In this document: positions 26,220-34,806 of the stretch, one piece after another
How positions within the stretch are numbered: the stretch's first letter is position 1
Layout of the letters: each line of letters starts with the position of its first letter
Origin: JBJXGV01 sp046160485
GTDB taxonomy: Bacteria; Orphanbacterota; Orphanbacteria; JBJXGV01
NCBI GenBank assembly: GCA_046160485.1
Contig: JBJXGV010000072.1
Coordinates: 1 to 64,000 of the forward strand
DNA: 64,000 nucleotides
Reading direction: 5' to 3'
Notes under the pieces: model-generated
Database searches by the model: none
What the model saw: the letters and a program-made list of their open reading frames with translations, nothing else
What the model was told of the DNA's origin: nothing
Position numbers and translations under genes: made by a program

Positions 26220-27653
26220 ATGAAAACGCACGATCGGCGTACCGCAGCACTTCTTGTGACGATTTTCGCCGCGCTCACCTTCGCGGGCTGCGGAGGGGAC
26301 GATCCGGCGTCGCCAAACGCACCTCCCGGCGCTGTCACGTTCTCCGGAAACGTCTTGCCAATCCTTGCCCGAAGCTGCAACGCGACGGACTGCCACGGCT
26401 CGGTGAATCCCGGTTCGGATCTCGAACTCACCTCCTGGGAGAAGACGATCACGGGAAGCCGGTTCGGCGAAGCGCTCATTCCGTTCCGCCCCGACGAGAG
26501 CCACCTCATTACACACATGACCGGCGAGGCGCTCCCGAGGATGCCGCTCTCGCGCGACCCGCTGCCCGATTCGGAGGTGGAGACGATACGCGAATGGATC
26601 GCCACCGGCGCGCGCGACGACAACGGCGAGATCCCGTACGCGGATTCGCGCCACAAGATCTATCTCGTGAATCAGGGCAGCGACGCCGTAACGGTGATCG
26701 ACGCCGACGCCATGCTCGTGACGCGCCTGTTCGACGTCGGCACCACGCCGGCGATCGAGGCGCCGCACAACATCCACGTCGATCGCCAGGCGCGGTACGG
26801 CTATATCTCGATGCTCGCAAGCGGCGAACTTGTGAAGTTCGACGTCGCCGCGGACACGGTGCTGGCGCGCGGCGCCGCGGGCGCGGCGCCGGCGCACCCG
26901 ATCACTTCACCCGACGGGAGCCGCGTCTACGTCACCGACTGGAGCGCGAGCCGCTTGCTCGTCCTCGATACCGCGACGATGACGACGCTCTACTCGCTCG
27001 CGTTTCCGCCGGGCATCGGCGCGAATCCCCACGGGCTCACCATCACCGCCGACGGCCGCTACCTCCTTAGCGCGCACGAGAGCGGCGACGCAGTGTTTCG
27101 CGTCGAGCCGGGCGAGACCGCCGACGACGCGGTCATGGTTCGGATACCGTTGGGTTCCGGTGGGGCGCGACTGCGGCCGTTCATGGTGATGCCGGATCCT
27201 GAAGGACGCTTCGCCTACGCGCCGTGTCACGCGACCGGCGACGTCCGGGTGATCGACATTGAAGCGGCCGCGGTCGTCGCCGTGATTCCGATCGGGGGCA
27301 ACCCGATCTCGGAGGGGATCTCACCAGACGGGCGGTGGTTGTACGTCGCGAACTGGGGGAAGAACGCAGTGGACGTCATCGATACGCAGGACTGGACGCT
27401 CGCGGCGACGATCTCCAATGACGGGCGGCCGGAGCCTATCTTCGCGCGGCCGCACGCGGCGGCCTTCACGTCGGACGGCCGCTACGCCTTCGTGACGAAC
27501 GAGAACACGAACGGGCTCTACCCGCAGCATCACCCATCGGAAGCGGGCGGCGCCGATGGGAACGTCGCTATTATCGACGTGGCGACGCGACTCGTCGTCA
27601 GATCGATCGAAGTCGAAGAGGATCCGACAGGAATCACCTTCGCTGGAAGGTAA
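26220..27653 (+). CDS. Lipoprotein with atypical heme motif and cytochrome-d1-like beta-propeller
   Basis: 477 residues from ATG 26220 (GAGGAG upstream; earlier in-frame starts lack one). Lipobox LTFAGC gives a lipidated Cys. Next comes a small cytochrome module (ILARSCNATDCHGS) whose heme motif is C-x4-CH rather than CXXCH, a variant seen in planctomycete/myxobacterial 'c-type cytochrome' modules, with a late Met (ALPRMPLS) as possible ligand. The rest is a YVTN-type beta-propeller (YLVNQGSDAVTVIDADAM, ISPDGRWLYVANWGKNAVDV). Probably anchored at the outer membrane and taking part in electron transfer with the divergent five-heme cytochrome. Confidence 0.87.
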   Translation: MKTHDRRTAALLVTIFAALTFAGCGGDDPASPNAPPGAVTFSGNVLPILARSCNATDCHGSVNPGSDLELTSWEKTITGSRFGEALIPFRPDESHLITHMTGEALPRMPLSRDPLPDSEVETIREWIATGARDDNGEIPYADSRHKIYLVNQGSDAVTVIDADAMLVTRLFDVGTTPAIEAPHNIHVDRQARYGYISMLASGELVKFDVAADTVLARGAAGAAPAHPITSPDGSRVYVTDWSASRLLVLDTATMTTLYSLAFPPGIGANPHGLTITADGRYLLSAHESGDAVFRVEPGETADDAVMVRIPLGSGGARLRPFMVMPDPEGRFAYAPCHATGDVRVIDIEAAAVVAVIPIGGNPISEGISPDGRWLYVANWGKNAVDVIDTQDWTLAATISNDGRPEPIFARPHAAAFTSDGRYAFVTNENTNGLYPQHHPSEAGGADGNVAIIDVATRLVVRSIEVEEDPTGITFAGR

Positions 27654-27708
27654 GTCAGGCAGAGAACGCGATGCCGGCGTGGGTGAGGCGTCGTGCGACG
27701 GGACGCGG

Positions 27709-28332
27709 CTACGCGGGGCTTCGGCCGCCCGGAGCGCCGCCGCTCTCCATGAGTTCGGCGAGTTGCACGAGGGCGCGCGTCACCATCATGCGCGCTGCGT
27801 TCGCCGACGGGCTCCCCGTCGCCGACGCGATCTCCGCGTACGAGAATCCGAACTCGACGCGAAGAATCACAGCCTCCTTCTGGATTTCAGGAAGCTGGGA
27901 TAGCGATTTCTCGTACGTGATCATCTCCTCCGGGCTCACGGCGCCATGGAGCGGCGCGGCGTTGGAGGTCTCGTCGTCCCACTCCTCTTGCGCGGGGCGC
28001 CGCGCCACGCGCCGAATCTCGTCCCGCACGGAGTTCATGAGGATCTGGCGCAGATACGCGAAGAACGCGCCCTCGCGCTGCGGCTCGAACTCGGCGACGC
28101 GATCGAGCGCGCGCATGAGCGTTACCTGAACGAGGTCGTCGGTGTCGGAGAGATCGCGCGCGTAACCGGGAAGTCGGCCGTGCGCCCACCGGCGCAGGAT
28201 CGGAAGGTAGCGCGCAACGAGGCGCTCGCGCGCCGGCGCATCGCCCGACCGGACGCGCTGGAGAAGCTCGGCCGTCGCCTCGAGGGTCGTTGGCGCCGGC
28301 TCGTCGTCTCGAGGCTTCTCACCGTTCGACAC
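27709..28332 (-). CDS. ECF-type RNA polymerase sigma factor
   Basis: 207 residues. Region 2: ARERLVARYLPILRRWAHGR, DTDDLVQVTLMRALDRV, FFAYLRQILMNSVRDEIRR. Region 4: LPEIQKEAVILRVEFGFSYA, then EIASATG and AARMMVTRALVQLAELM. It resembles the sigma factors of the RpoE/'SigZ-like' group common in planctomycetes, acidobacteria and Eisenbacteria, which are often linked to Ser/Thr kinases. No anti-sigma gene is adjacent; tadA lies just upstream on the same strand (36 bp), so the two may be co-transcribed. Confidence 0.92.
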   Translation of the reverse strand: MSNGEKPRDDEPAPTTLEATAELLQRVRSGDAPARERLVARYLPILRRWAHGRLPGYARDLSDTDDLVQVTLMRALDRVAEFEPQREGAFFAYLRQILMNSVRDEIRRVARRPAQEEWDDETSNAAPLHGAVSPEEMITYEKSLSQLPEIQKEAVILRVEFGFSYAEIASATGSPSANAARMMVTRALVQLAELMESGGAPGGRSPA

Positions 28333-28368
28333 GCTATCGCCTCCACGCCCGCGCGCGTGCGCGCGCCG

Positions 28369-28863
28369 TCAGTTTGGCTCGCGCGCCGGGATGCGTCCCG
28401 CGCGGCGCGCAACGAAGAAGCTCTTTATCAATTCGCGGCACTTCGGTTCGTCTTGGCCGCCGGTCACCACGGTCGTGTGGCGCATCTTGCGCTCGGAGAA
28501 CAGATCGATCATCGACCCGGCAGCGCCGATCTCCGGATCGTAGGCGCCGAAGACGACGCGCTCGACGCGTGCGAGCAGGATCGCGCCCGCGCACATCGGG
28601 CACGGCTCGAGCGTTACGTAGAGCGTCGCGCCGAGCAGCCGCCACGATTCGAACGCGGCCGACGCGGCGCCGAGCGCGAGAATCTCCGCGTGCGCGGTCG
28701 CATCCTGCAGGCGCTCGATCTGGTTGCGGCCGCGCGCGACGAGCCGCCCTTCGCGCACGATCACCGCGCCGACCGGGACCTCGCCCTCTTCGTAGGCGAT
28801 TTCGGCCTCGCGGATCGCCTCGCGCATCCAGCGTTCGTCGTCAGGGTTCGAAAGATCCGGCAT
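28369..28863 (-). CDS. tadA: tRNA-specific adenosine deaminase TadA
   Basis: 164 residues. Deaminates adenosine-34 of tRNA-Arg(ACG) to inosine in the cytosol. The zinc site is intact: His58-Ala-Glu60 (HAEI) and Pro-Cys88-Pro-Met-Cys91 (PCPMCAG). Core motifs EIAYEEGEVPVGAVIV and VFGAYDPEIGAAGS are typical for the family. Length fits. The nearby alternative, a cytosine or guanine deaminase, is less likely given the FSERKMRHTTVV C-terminal segment. Confidence 0.94.
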   Translation of the reverse strand: MPDLSNPDDERWMREAIREAEIAYEEGEVPVGAVIVREGRLVARGRNQIERLQDATAHAEILALGAASAAFESWRLLGATLYVTLEPCPMCAGAILLARVERVVFGAYDPEIGAAGSMIDLFSERKMRHTTVVTGGQDEPKCRELIKSFFVARRAGRIPAREPN

Positions 28864-28887
28864 CTGGTGGCGGGTCTCCTAACGTGC

Positions 28888-28917
28888 GGGGCTTGGCGCG
28901 CAGCCGCACCAAGCCCC
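28888..28917 (-). terminator. Stem-loop terminator after the first choice-of-anchor B gene
   Basis: A 9-bp GC-rich stem (GGGGCTTGG at 28888-28896 pairing with 28909-28917) and a 12-base loop lie 20 bp beyond the stop of the minus-strand gene ending at 28938. There is no long T run, so termination strength is uncertain. Confidence 0.55.
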
Positions 28918-28937
28918 GTCACGTTTCGCGCGCGAGA

Positions 28938-30620
28938 CTACCGCGACAAGAGGAGTTTTGTCGAGCGCACCTCGCCGGCGGCCTCGAGCCGCGCGACAAA
29001 CGCGCCGCTTGCCACGGCGCGCCCCGCATCGTCGCGACCATCCCATCGCAGAGAGTGGCGGCCGACGGGGAACGCACCCGACGCGATCGTGCGGACGCGG
29101 CGTCCACTCGTGTCGTAGAGGATGAGCGAGACCGCGCCCGCGCGCGGAAGCTCGAACGCGAGCGTCGACGATTCGCGCGCCGGATTCGGTGACGGGTCGG
29201 CGAGCACCAGGTTCGCCACGGCGCCGCCAGGCGTGAGCCCCGTCGCCGAGAGCGGAATGAGCTGAATGTTAAGTGCGGTCGTCTGGCCGTCGAGAATGTC
29301 GACCGAGAGCGTATCGGGCAAGTACCCCGTCTTCGTCGCGATCACGGTATGCGTGCCGCCGGGGAGAATCCGGGTGTAGTTTCCGGCCCCGTTCGTCGTC
29401 GATCGCGCGTTGAAGAAAGCAGGCACGGCAACCTGCGCCGCGGAGATCGGCATCCCCGTGATGAAGTCGGTGACCGTACCGGAGACAGTGCCGCTGAGCT
29501 CGGAGTGATACAAGAGCACGAACCCCTGCAAGATGTCCGACGCGATGACCACGCCGCTCGGCAGCTTCGGGTAGACGCCCCAGCAACCGGTGTAGCCCGC
29601 GACGACCGCCGCGGTGTCGGGCCCCGTATCCCACGTGCCGATGAGGACCGGGCTCTCCGGATTCGTGCAGTCGAACATTCGCACGCCCGCTTCGTACCAC
29701 GCGCAATACACCGTGTCGCGGAGCGTCGAGATGTTGTGCACGCTCGTCCCCGCGACCGGCGGAAAACTGGCGACCTGCAAAACATCGCTCGTGTCGCTGA
29801 CATCGAACACGCGCACGGTGCCGTTGCTCGGAAGCTCGTCGGCGACATAGCAGTATGCGCTGTTGTCGGAGAGGGCCGTGCCGTGGCTCTGGCCGCTCGG
29901 ATAGGTGACGCTTGCCACCGTGTTGGTGGCCGGCAAATCCGACACGCGTATGATGTCGAGTCGCCCGAACTCGTTGATCGCGCCGCCGTAGAATTTCCCG
30001 TTGCGAATCGTCGCGTCGTGGAAATACGGGAAGACAAAAACGCCGAGGCTATCCGGACTCTCCGGCGACGAGAGATCCCACGCGTGGAACCCTCGCGCCG
30101 CCGAGAGCATTTCCGCGCCCGACTGATCGCTTTTCGGCGCGCTCTCCACAGTCGGATGCCAACCGATCGCGTACCCAGTGCTCGTCGCCGCGTCGATGTG
30201 AAAATTACGCGCCGTAAACGAGCCGAACGTCGGCCGTGAGACCGGCGCCTCGGGATTGGTGATGTCGATGATCTGCATCCCGCTGGTCGGGCCCTGCGAC
30301 ACGCCGTAGATGTGTTTGTCGAAGACCTCGACATCGCGATAGACGCTCTGCACCGCGCCAAAGAAGAATCCCGTCTGATACGGATTGAACGGATCCGTGA
30401 TGTTCCAGATCGAGATCCCCTCGACCGAGCCGAGGATCGCGTACTCCTTGCCGGTCACGTCGTCGCGATAGCCCCAGCAGTCCGTGTATTGGCGGATCCG
30501 TGGCAGCGGAAGATGCGTCTGGCTGAAGTGGATGAAGTTATTGTTCTGCGCGGCGCTCGCGTCGGCGAGAATGAGCAAGAGCGCGCACGAAGTGACGAAA
30601 CGAGACAAGAACCCTGCCAT
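28938..30620 (-). CDS. Choice-of-anchor B (LVIVD-repeat) surface protein
   Basis: 560 residues from ATG 30620; an ATG at 30635 exists, but CAGGAGG lies between the two and fits the downstream start. A signal peptide (LSRFVTSCALLLILADASA) is followed by the LVIVD-type propeller with the family signature CWGYRDDVTGKEYAILGSVE then ISIWNITDPFNPY. Next come a carboxypeptidase-regulatory-like domain (SGTVTDFITGMPISAAQVAV) and a FlgD/sorting domain ending TKLLLSR. A tandem paralogue lies upstream at 30882-32573. The function of this family is not established; export to the surface is likely. Confidence 0.88.
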   Translation of the reverse strand: MAGFLSRFVTSCALLLILADASAAQNNNFIHFSQTHLPLPRIRQYTDCWGYRDDVTGKEYAILGSVEGISIWNITDPFNPYQTGFFFGAVQSVYRDVEVFDKHIYGVSQGPTSGMQIIDITNPEAPVSRPTFGSFTARNFHIDAATSTGYAIGWHPTVESAPKSDQSGAEMLSAARGFHAWDLSSPESPDSLGVFVFPYFHDATIRNGKFYGGAINEFGRLDIIRVSDLPATNTVASVTYPSGQSHGTALSDNSAYCYVADELPSNGTVRVFDVSDTSDVLQVASFPPVAGTSVHNISTLRDTVYCAWYEAGVRMFDCTNPESPVLIGTWDTGPDTAAVVAGYTGCWGVYPKLPSGVVIASDILQGFVLLYHSELSGTVSGTVTDFITGMPISAAQVAVPAFFNARSTTNGAGNYTRILPGGTHTVIATKTGYLPDTLSVDILDGQTTALNIQLIPLSATGLTPGGAVANLVLADPSPNPARESSTLAFELPRAGAVSLILYDTSGRRVRTIASGAFPVGRHSLRWDGRDDAGRAVASGAFVARLEAAGEVRSTKLLLSR

Positions 30621-30683
30621 ACTTGCCTCCTGCATCCGGGTTTTTGATATCGCGTGACGATGAACCGCTTTCGGGGCGCGGCC

Positions 30684-30713
30684 ACTCTAGCACAAACGAA
30701 GCCGCAGCCACAA
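30684..30713 (-). promoter_or_regulatory. Probable promoter of the first choice-of-anchor B gene
   Basis: On the minus strand, TTGTGG (30713-30708), an 18-bp spacer and TAGAGT (30689-30684), about 64 bp before the ATG at 30620. Confidence 0.45.
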
Positions 30714-30881
30714 GGTACGCGGGCGCGGAATTGGTGTGCAGTCACCGCGCACGGCGTCCCAATCCGCGCGGTTTCGCGACGAAGTCTGCGAGTGCGTTGC
30801 GCAGCGCGTGAGCACCGCGCCCGAAAGCACGAAAGCGCCCTGCGCGAATTGCCTCAGCGGCCGTGCGAATCCGCGCAGTCG

Positions 30882-32573
30882 CTAGCGCGCGAGAACAACC
30901 TTCGTCGAGCGCGCTTCCACGCCGGCGATGAGCCGCGTGAGAAATGTTCCGCTGCCGACGGCGCGTCCGCCGTCATCGCGCCCGTCCCACGCGACCGAAT
31001 GCCGCCCGGCGCCAAGCACACCATTCGTGAGCGCGCGCACTCGCCGCCCGCTCGCGTCGTACACGACGAGCAACACTTGCTCGCTCCGGGGAAGATCGAG
31101 TGCGAACGTCGTCGCGCCGTGCGCCGGATTCGGACTCGCGGAGATTCGCATCGCGGCTGGCGGGGCGCTTTCCGACTCCCTCGACCCGCCGACGCCGGTC
31201 GCCTGCGAGATGAGCGCGATGTCGTAGTCGACGATGGTCTCGTCGACAACCACGACGGCCGACGTGTCGCTCTCGTAATTCGTCGCGCTCGCGATGAACT
31301 GCTGCGATCCACCCGGAAGCACGACGCTGTAGTTTCCGAGCGCGTCCGTCAGAATCGTTCGATTGAAGAAGCCGGGTACGCGAACCTCCGCGTTGGGGAT
31401 TGGATCGCCCGTCATCGCATTGGTGACCGTCCCGGAGACGGTCCCGATCTGCTCCGAGTAATACGTGAGATGCAGCCCCTGCAGAATGTCCGACGAGACG
31501 ATCACACCGCTCGGGAGAAACGGATAGACGGCCCAGCAGCCAGCGTACGGCCCGATCGCCATCGTGTCGGGCCCCGTGTCGAACGACGCGATCTGCACCT
31601 CGTTGAGCGGATCGGTGACATCGAACGCAAGAACGCCCTCTTCGTACCACGCGCACCAAGCCGTGTCGTTCTTCACGTAGACGTTGTGCACCGTCGTGTT
31701 CGGCCAGACGGGAAACGAGTTGAGCTGCAGAATGCTCGACGTGTCCGCGACATCCCACACGCGCACCGTGCCCGCTCCGAGGAATTCGTCCGTGGTATAG
31801 AGCCAGTTGCCGTCTTCGGACGTCCAAACGTTGTGCGTGCCCGGGTACTGCTGCGGATAGTTGATTATCGCCATCACGCTGTACGCGGGCATGTCGGTCA
31901 CGCGCAGAACGTCGACCCGTCCGGGTCCGGTGATCGACGCGCCGTAAAAGCGGCCGTTCTTCGTGAAGCCGTCGTGGTAGTACGGAGTCGCGCGGTTCGC
32001 GAGAACGGTCGGATCATCGGGGCTAGCCGTGAGATCGAAAGCGCGAAACCCGGAAGCCGGCGTGCCGCCGGTGACGCCGTGGCAATAGAGAATGCCCGCG
32101 TCCTCGTCGATCCGGATCGTGTGCGACGAAAATGTTCCCTTCGTGCGAACGAGAACAGGCGCCTCCGGATTCGAGAGGTCGATCACTTGAATGCCGCCGC
32201 CGCTCCCCTCCGTTCCGACGTAGAGATTGTCGCCGTAGGTCTCGACATCGCGCCAGATGCTCTGCACTCCCGGAATGAAGCCCGTTTCGTACGGATTGAA
32301 CGGATCGGTGATATTGAGAATCGACGTGCCGGTCGTCGTTCCGAGAATCGCGTACTCGACACCCGTGTTCGGGTCGCGGTAGCCCCAGCAATCGTTGTAC
32401 TGCGTGTAACTGTCGACGTGCGCAAGTTCGATCATGTTCGTGTTCGGCTGCGCCGCGTGATTGAGCGCGGGAGAGAACGCGGAAAGCGCGAGCGTGAGCG
32501 CAAGCCCGAGCGGCGCGGGCGCGAAAATACGGGCGCGAAGCATGGCAATCACCGAGTGGGAACGGCGCGGCAT
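30882..32573 (-). CDS. Choice-of-anchor B (LVIVD-repeat) surface protein, paralogue
   Basis: 563 residues from ATG 32573, which follows TGGAGGA. Same architecture as the gene at 28938: signal peptide, propeller (CWGYRDPNTGVEYAILGTTT, SILNITDPFNPYETGFIPGV, ending in a DILQGLHLTYYS blade), carboxypeptidase-regulatory-like domain (SGTVTNAMTGDPIPNAEVRV) and FlgD/sorting domain ending TKVVLAR. The two are clearly a tandem duplication that has diverged. The 261-bp gap to the next copy carries that copy's own promoter, so they are probably separate units. Confidence 0.88.
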   Translation of the reverse strand: MPRRSHSVIAMLRARIFAPAPLGLALTLALSAFSPALNHAAQPNTNMIELAHVDSYTQYNDCWGYRDPNTGVEYAILGTTTGTSILNITDPFNPYETGFIPGVQSIWRDVETYGDNLYVGTEGSGGGIQVIDLSNPEAPVLVRTKGTFSSHTIRIDEDAGILYCHGVTGGTPASGFRAFDLTASPDDPTVLANRATPYYHDGFTKNGRFYGASITGPGRVDVLRVTDMPAYSVMAIINYPQQYPGTHNVWTSEDGNWLYTTDEFLGAGTVRVWDVADTSSILQLNSFPVWPNTTVHNVYVKNDTAWCAWYEEGVLAFDVTDPLNEVQIASFDTGPDTMAIGPYAGCWAVYPFLPSGVIVSSDILQGLHLTYYSEQIGTVSGTVTNAMTGDPIPNAEVRVPGFFNRTILTDALGNYSVVLPGGSQQFIASATNYESDTSAVVVVDETIVDYDIALISQATGVGGSRESESAPPAAMRISASPNPAHGATTFALDLPRSEQVLLVVYDASGRRVRALTNGVLGAGRHSVAWDGRDDGGRAVGSGTFLTRLIAGVEARSTKVVLAR

Positions 32574-32626
32574 CGAATCCTCCAGAGTTGCGGACAGCGG
32601 TGATTTAGCCGGGCGTGACGCTGGGC

Positions 32627-32635
32627 AGTATATCA
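32627..32635 (-). promoter_or_regulatory. Extended -10 promoter of the second choice-of-anchor B gene
   Basis: TGATATACT on the minus strand (TG plus one base, then TATACT) is an extended -10 element, about 55 bp before the ATG at 32573. No good -35 is visible, as expected for this promoter class. Confidence 0.5.
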
Positions 32636-32741
32636 CAGCGATTCGCGTGGAATCGCAGCGAGCGCAGGCGCCGAGAAACCGTACGCCACGAAGACCGGCG
32701 CCGCCGCGGCGCAGATCGGGAAGGGATCGGCGTCGATCGCC

Positions 32742-34793
32742 TCATGGCGCCGCTCCGAGAAGCGCGAGACCTCGCCGCGCCTCGCGGTGATCCGGCATGC
32801 GCGAAAGCGCGCGCTCCCACGCAGCGCGCGCCGCCGCCGAATCGCCGAACGCGAAACACGCGCTCCCCAGCTCGACCAGAACGTCGGCGTCGCCCGCGGA
32901 TCCGCGTACGGCATTTTCAAGAAATCGCCGCGCGGCATTCCAGTCACCGAGGCGTCCCGCGGCGAGCCCGGCGCCGCGTGCGACGCCCGCGTCGTTCGGC
33001 GACGCGGCGACGGCGTGATTCCAATATGCGAGTGCCGAATCGGAAAGCCCGACCTTCTCGTACGCGACCGCGAAATCCGTCGCGAAACGCCGCGAACTTT
33101 CGACGCCCGCGATTCGGCGCGCTTCCTTCAATGCGTCTTGGCCGCGCACGCGCAAGCCCGCCCACGCGACGTGCTCGGCCATGCGGACGTACGCGCCGAC
33201 GAGCACATCGCGCTCGGCGAAGTCGATCGCCTCGACGCGCTCGGGCCGGCGAAACGTAAGGCTCTCCCAGATTCCCGCGCTGACACGCGTCTCCGGCGAC
33301 CCGCCGCGAAACGCGAGGCCCCACGGAACGGGCGTGAGTCCGCGCGCGCGGAGCGGCTGCGGATCGCTCGAGAAAATCGCGTCGCTTCGCTCACGTCCTT
33401 CCGTCAGAGCCTTTCCGCCAATGCCGCGCCCTCCTCCCAGCACGCCGAGACGATCGAGCACCTTCACGTCGGCGCGATAGCCGAGCACGCCGGAGACATA
33501 CGCGAGCGAGTGCACGGCCTGTCCTTCCGATGCGAGGAGAGTCGCGCCAGGATCGACGGCGATGAGGAGCGCGCGCCCGAGGTCCTCGGCGGCGGTGTGA
33601 TCGCGGCGGTCGAGCCGCGGGATGCGCCGCACGGCGGGCGTCACCGCAGCCGCGAGAATCACGAGCGCGATAGCGATCGATGCAACACGCCGCGCGGAGT
33701 GCGCGCTCGCCGTCGCGCGCGCGTCGAGAAGCGCGACGACGCGCGCGCTCGCCAAGTGCAGGACCGCTCCACACCCGAGAGCGGCTAGAGAAATCGCCGG
33801 CAGAAAGAACACGCGATTGTCGTAGAGCGCCAGATCGGTGAGCGGAAAGTTCACGAGGAGAATCGTGCCGAGCGCGGAAACGATGAAAAACGCCAGGGGC
33901 AGGCGCGTGTAGAGCGGGCCGCGCGCGAAGAGGAACACGAGTCCGGCCGGAGCCGCGCACGCGAACGGCAAAGAGAGATCGTCGCCGAGATACCGCGCGA
34001 CCGCCGCGATCTGTCCGGCGAAGACCGACAGCGGGCGCGCGAAGTCGTTCAGATCGCCGTAGCGGGCGCGCGAGATGTGCGCCAGACACGCGCCGACGGT
34101 TTCGGGATTTCCCCAGTCGATCGCGGGATCCAGGCGCGAACGCACGATCAGCACGGCGAAGAGCGTCGCCGGCACAAGAAGCGCGAGCGGCATGAGTGCC
34201 GACACGCGCCAAGACGCCGGTCGCGCCAAAACCCACACGACGACGCCGACAACCGCGAGGAGTGCGCCGGACGGGTGGTTCGCTGCCGCCATCCCGATCA
34301 GATACGCGAGCAGCAACATCATGCGCGGATGCGACGCGCTCGCGCGTCCGTCGCGAAGCGTGAGCGTTCCAACGAAAAGGACCGCGTGCACGAGAACAAG
34401 ATGGAGCGCGTAAACCTCGGCGATCGTCGATTGCGACCACAATGTGTACGAGCCTGCAAGAAGCGCCGTCGCTGCGAGCCGCGGCGCGAGCGGGAGCCCG
34501 AGCGCCGCGCCGATGCGCAGATGAAGAAACAACGCGGCGAGCGCGCACGCGACGGAGAGATAGTTGAACCGCAGCGCTACAGGCTGGATCGGGAAGAGAT
34601 ACGCAAGGCGGCCGAGCAGCGTATAGAGCGGATACCCCGGCGGATGCGGCACGCCCACGACGCTGGCGGCGAGCGCAAGCTCTCCCGCGTCGCCGACCGC
34701 GATCGAGCGCGCCATCGTGCCGGCGTAGAGCGCGGCGACGCCGGCGAGAAACAGCGCCTCCGCGACCGCCGTTCCCGCGTCGCGCCTGGTCAT
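32742..34793 (-). CDS. DUF2723 membrane protein with TPR-like C-terminus
   Basis: 683 residues. The N-terminal half has about ten membrane helices and the DUF2723 signature (VGDAGELALAASVVGVPHPP then GYPLYTLLGRLAYLF). The acidic loop after the first helix is the likely active-site loop of these GT-C-like proteins (a family later assigned glycosyltransferase activity in Bacteroidetes O-glycosylation). The C-terminus (AYEKVGLSDSALAYWNHAVA, LELGSACFAFGDSAAARAAW-like) is a TPR region. Its start lies 13 bp after the stop of the large FlgD-tailed protein gene, so they form an operon and that protein may be a substrate; this is inference. Confidence 0.88.
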   Translation of the reverse strand: MTRRDAGTAVAEALFLAGVAALYAGTMARSIAVGDAGELALAASVVGVPHPPGYPLYTLLGRLAYLFPIQPVALRFNYLSVACALAALFLHLRIGAALGLPLAPRLAATALLAGSYTLWSQSTIAEVYALHLVLVHAVLFVGTLTLRDGRASASHPRMMLLLAYLIGMAAANHPSGALLAVVGVVVWVLARPASWRVSALMPLALLVPATLFAVLIVRSRLDPAIDWGNPETVGACLAHISRARYGDLNDFARPLSVFAGQIAAVARYLGDDLSLPFACAAPAGLVFLFARGPLYTRLPLAFFIVSALGTILLVNFPLTDLALYDNRVFFLPAISLAALGCGAVLHLASARVVALLDARATASAHSARRVASIAIALVILAAAVTPAVRRIPRLDRRDHTAAEDLGRALLIAVDPGATLLASEGQAVHSLAYVSGVLGYRADVKVLDRLGVLGGGRGIGGKALTEGRERSDAIFSSDPQPLRARGLTPVPWGLAFRGGSPETRVSAGIWESLTFRRPERVEAIDFAERDVLVGAYVRMAEHVAWAGLRVRGQDALKEARRIAGVESSRRFATDFAVAYEKVGLSDSALAYWNHAVAASPNDAGVARGAGLAAGRLGDWNAARRFLENAVRGSAGDADVLVELGSACFAFGDSAAARAAWERALSRMPDHREARRGLALLGAAP

Positions 34794-34806
34794 TTCGGGG
34801 CCAGCG

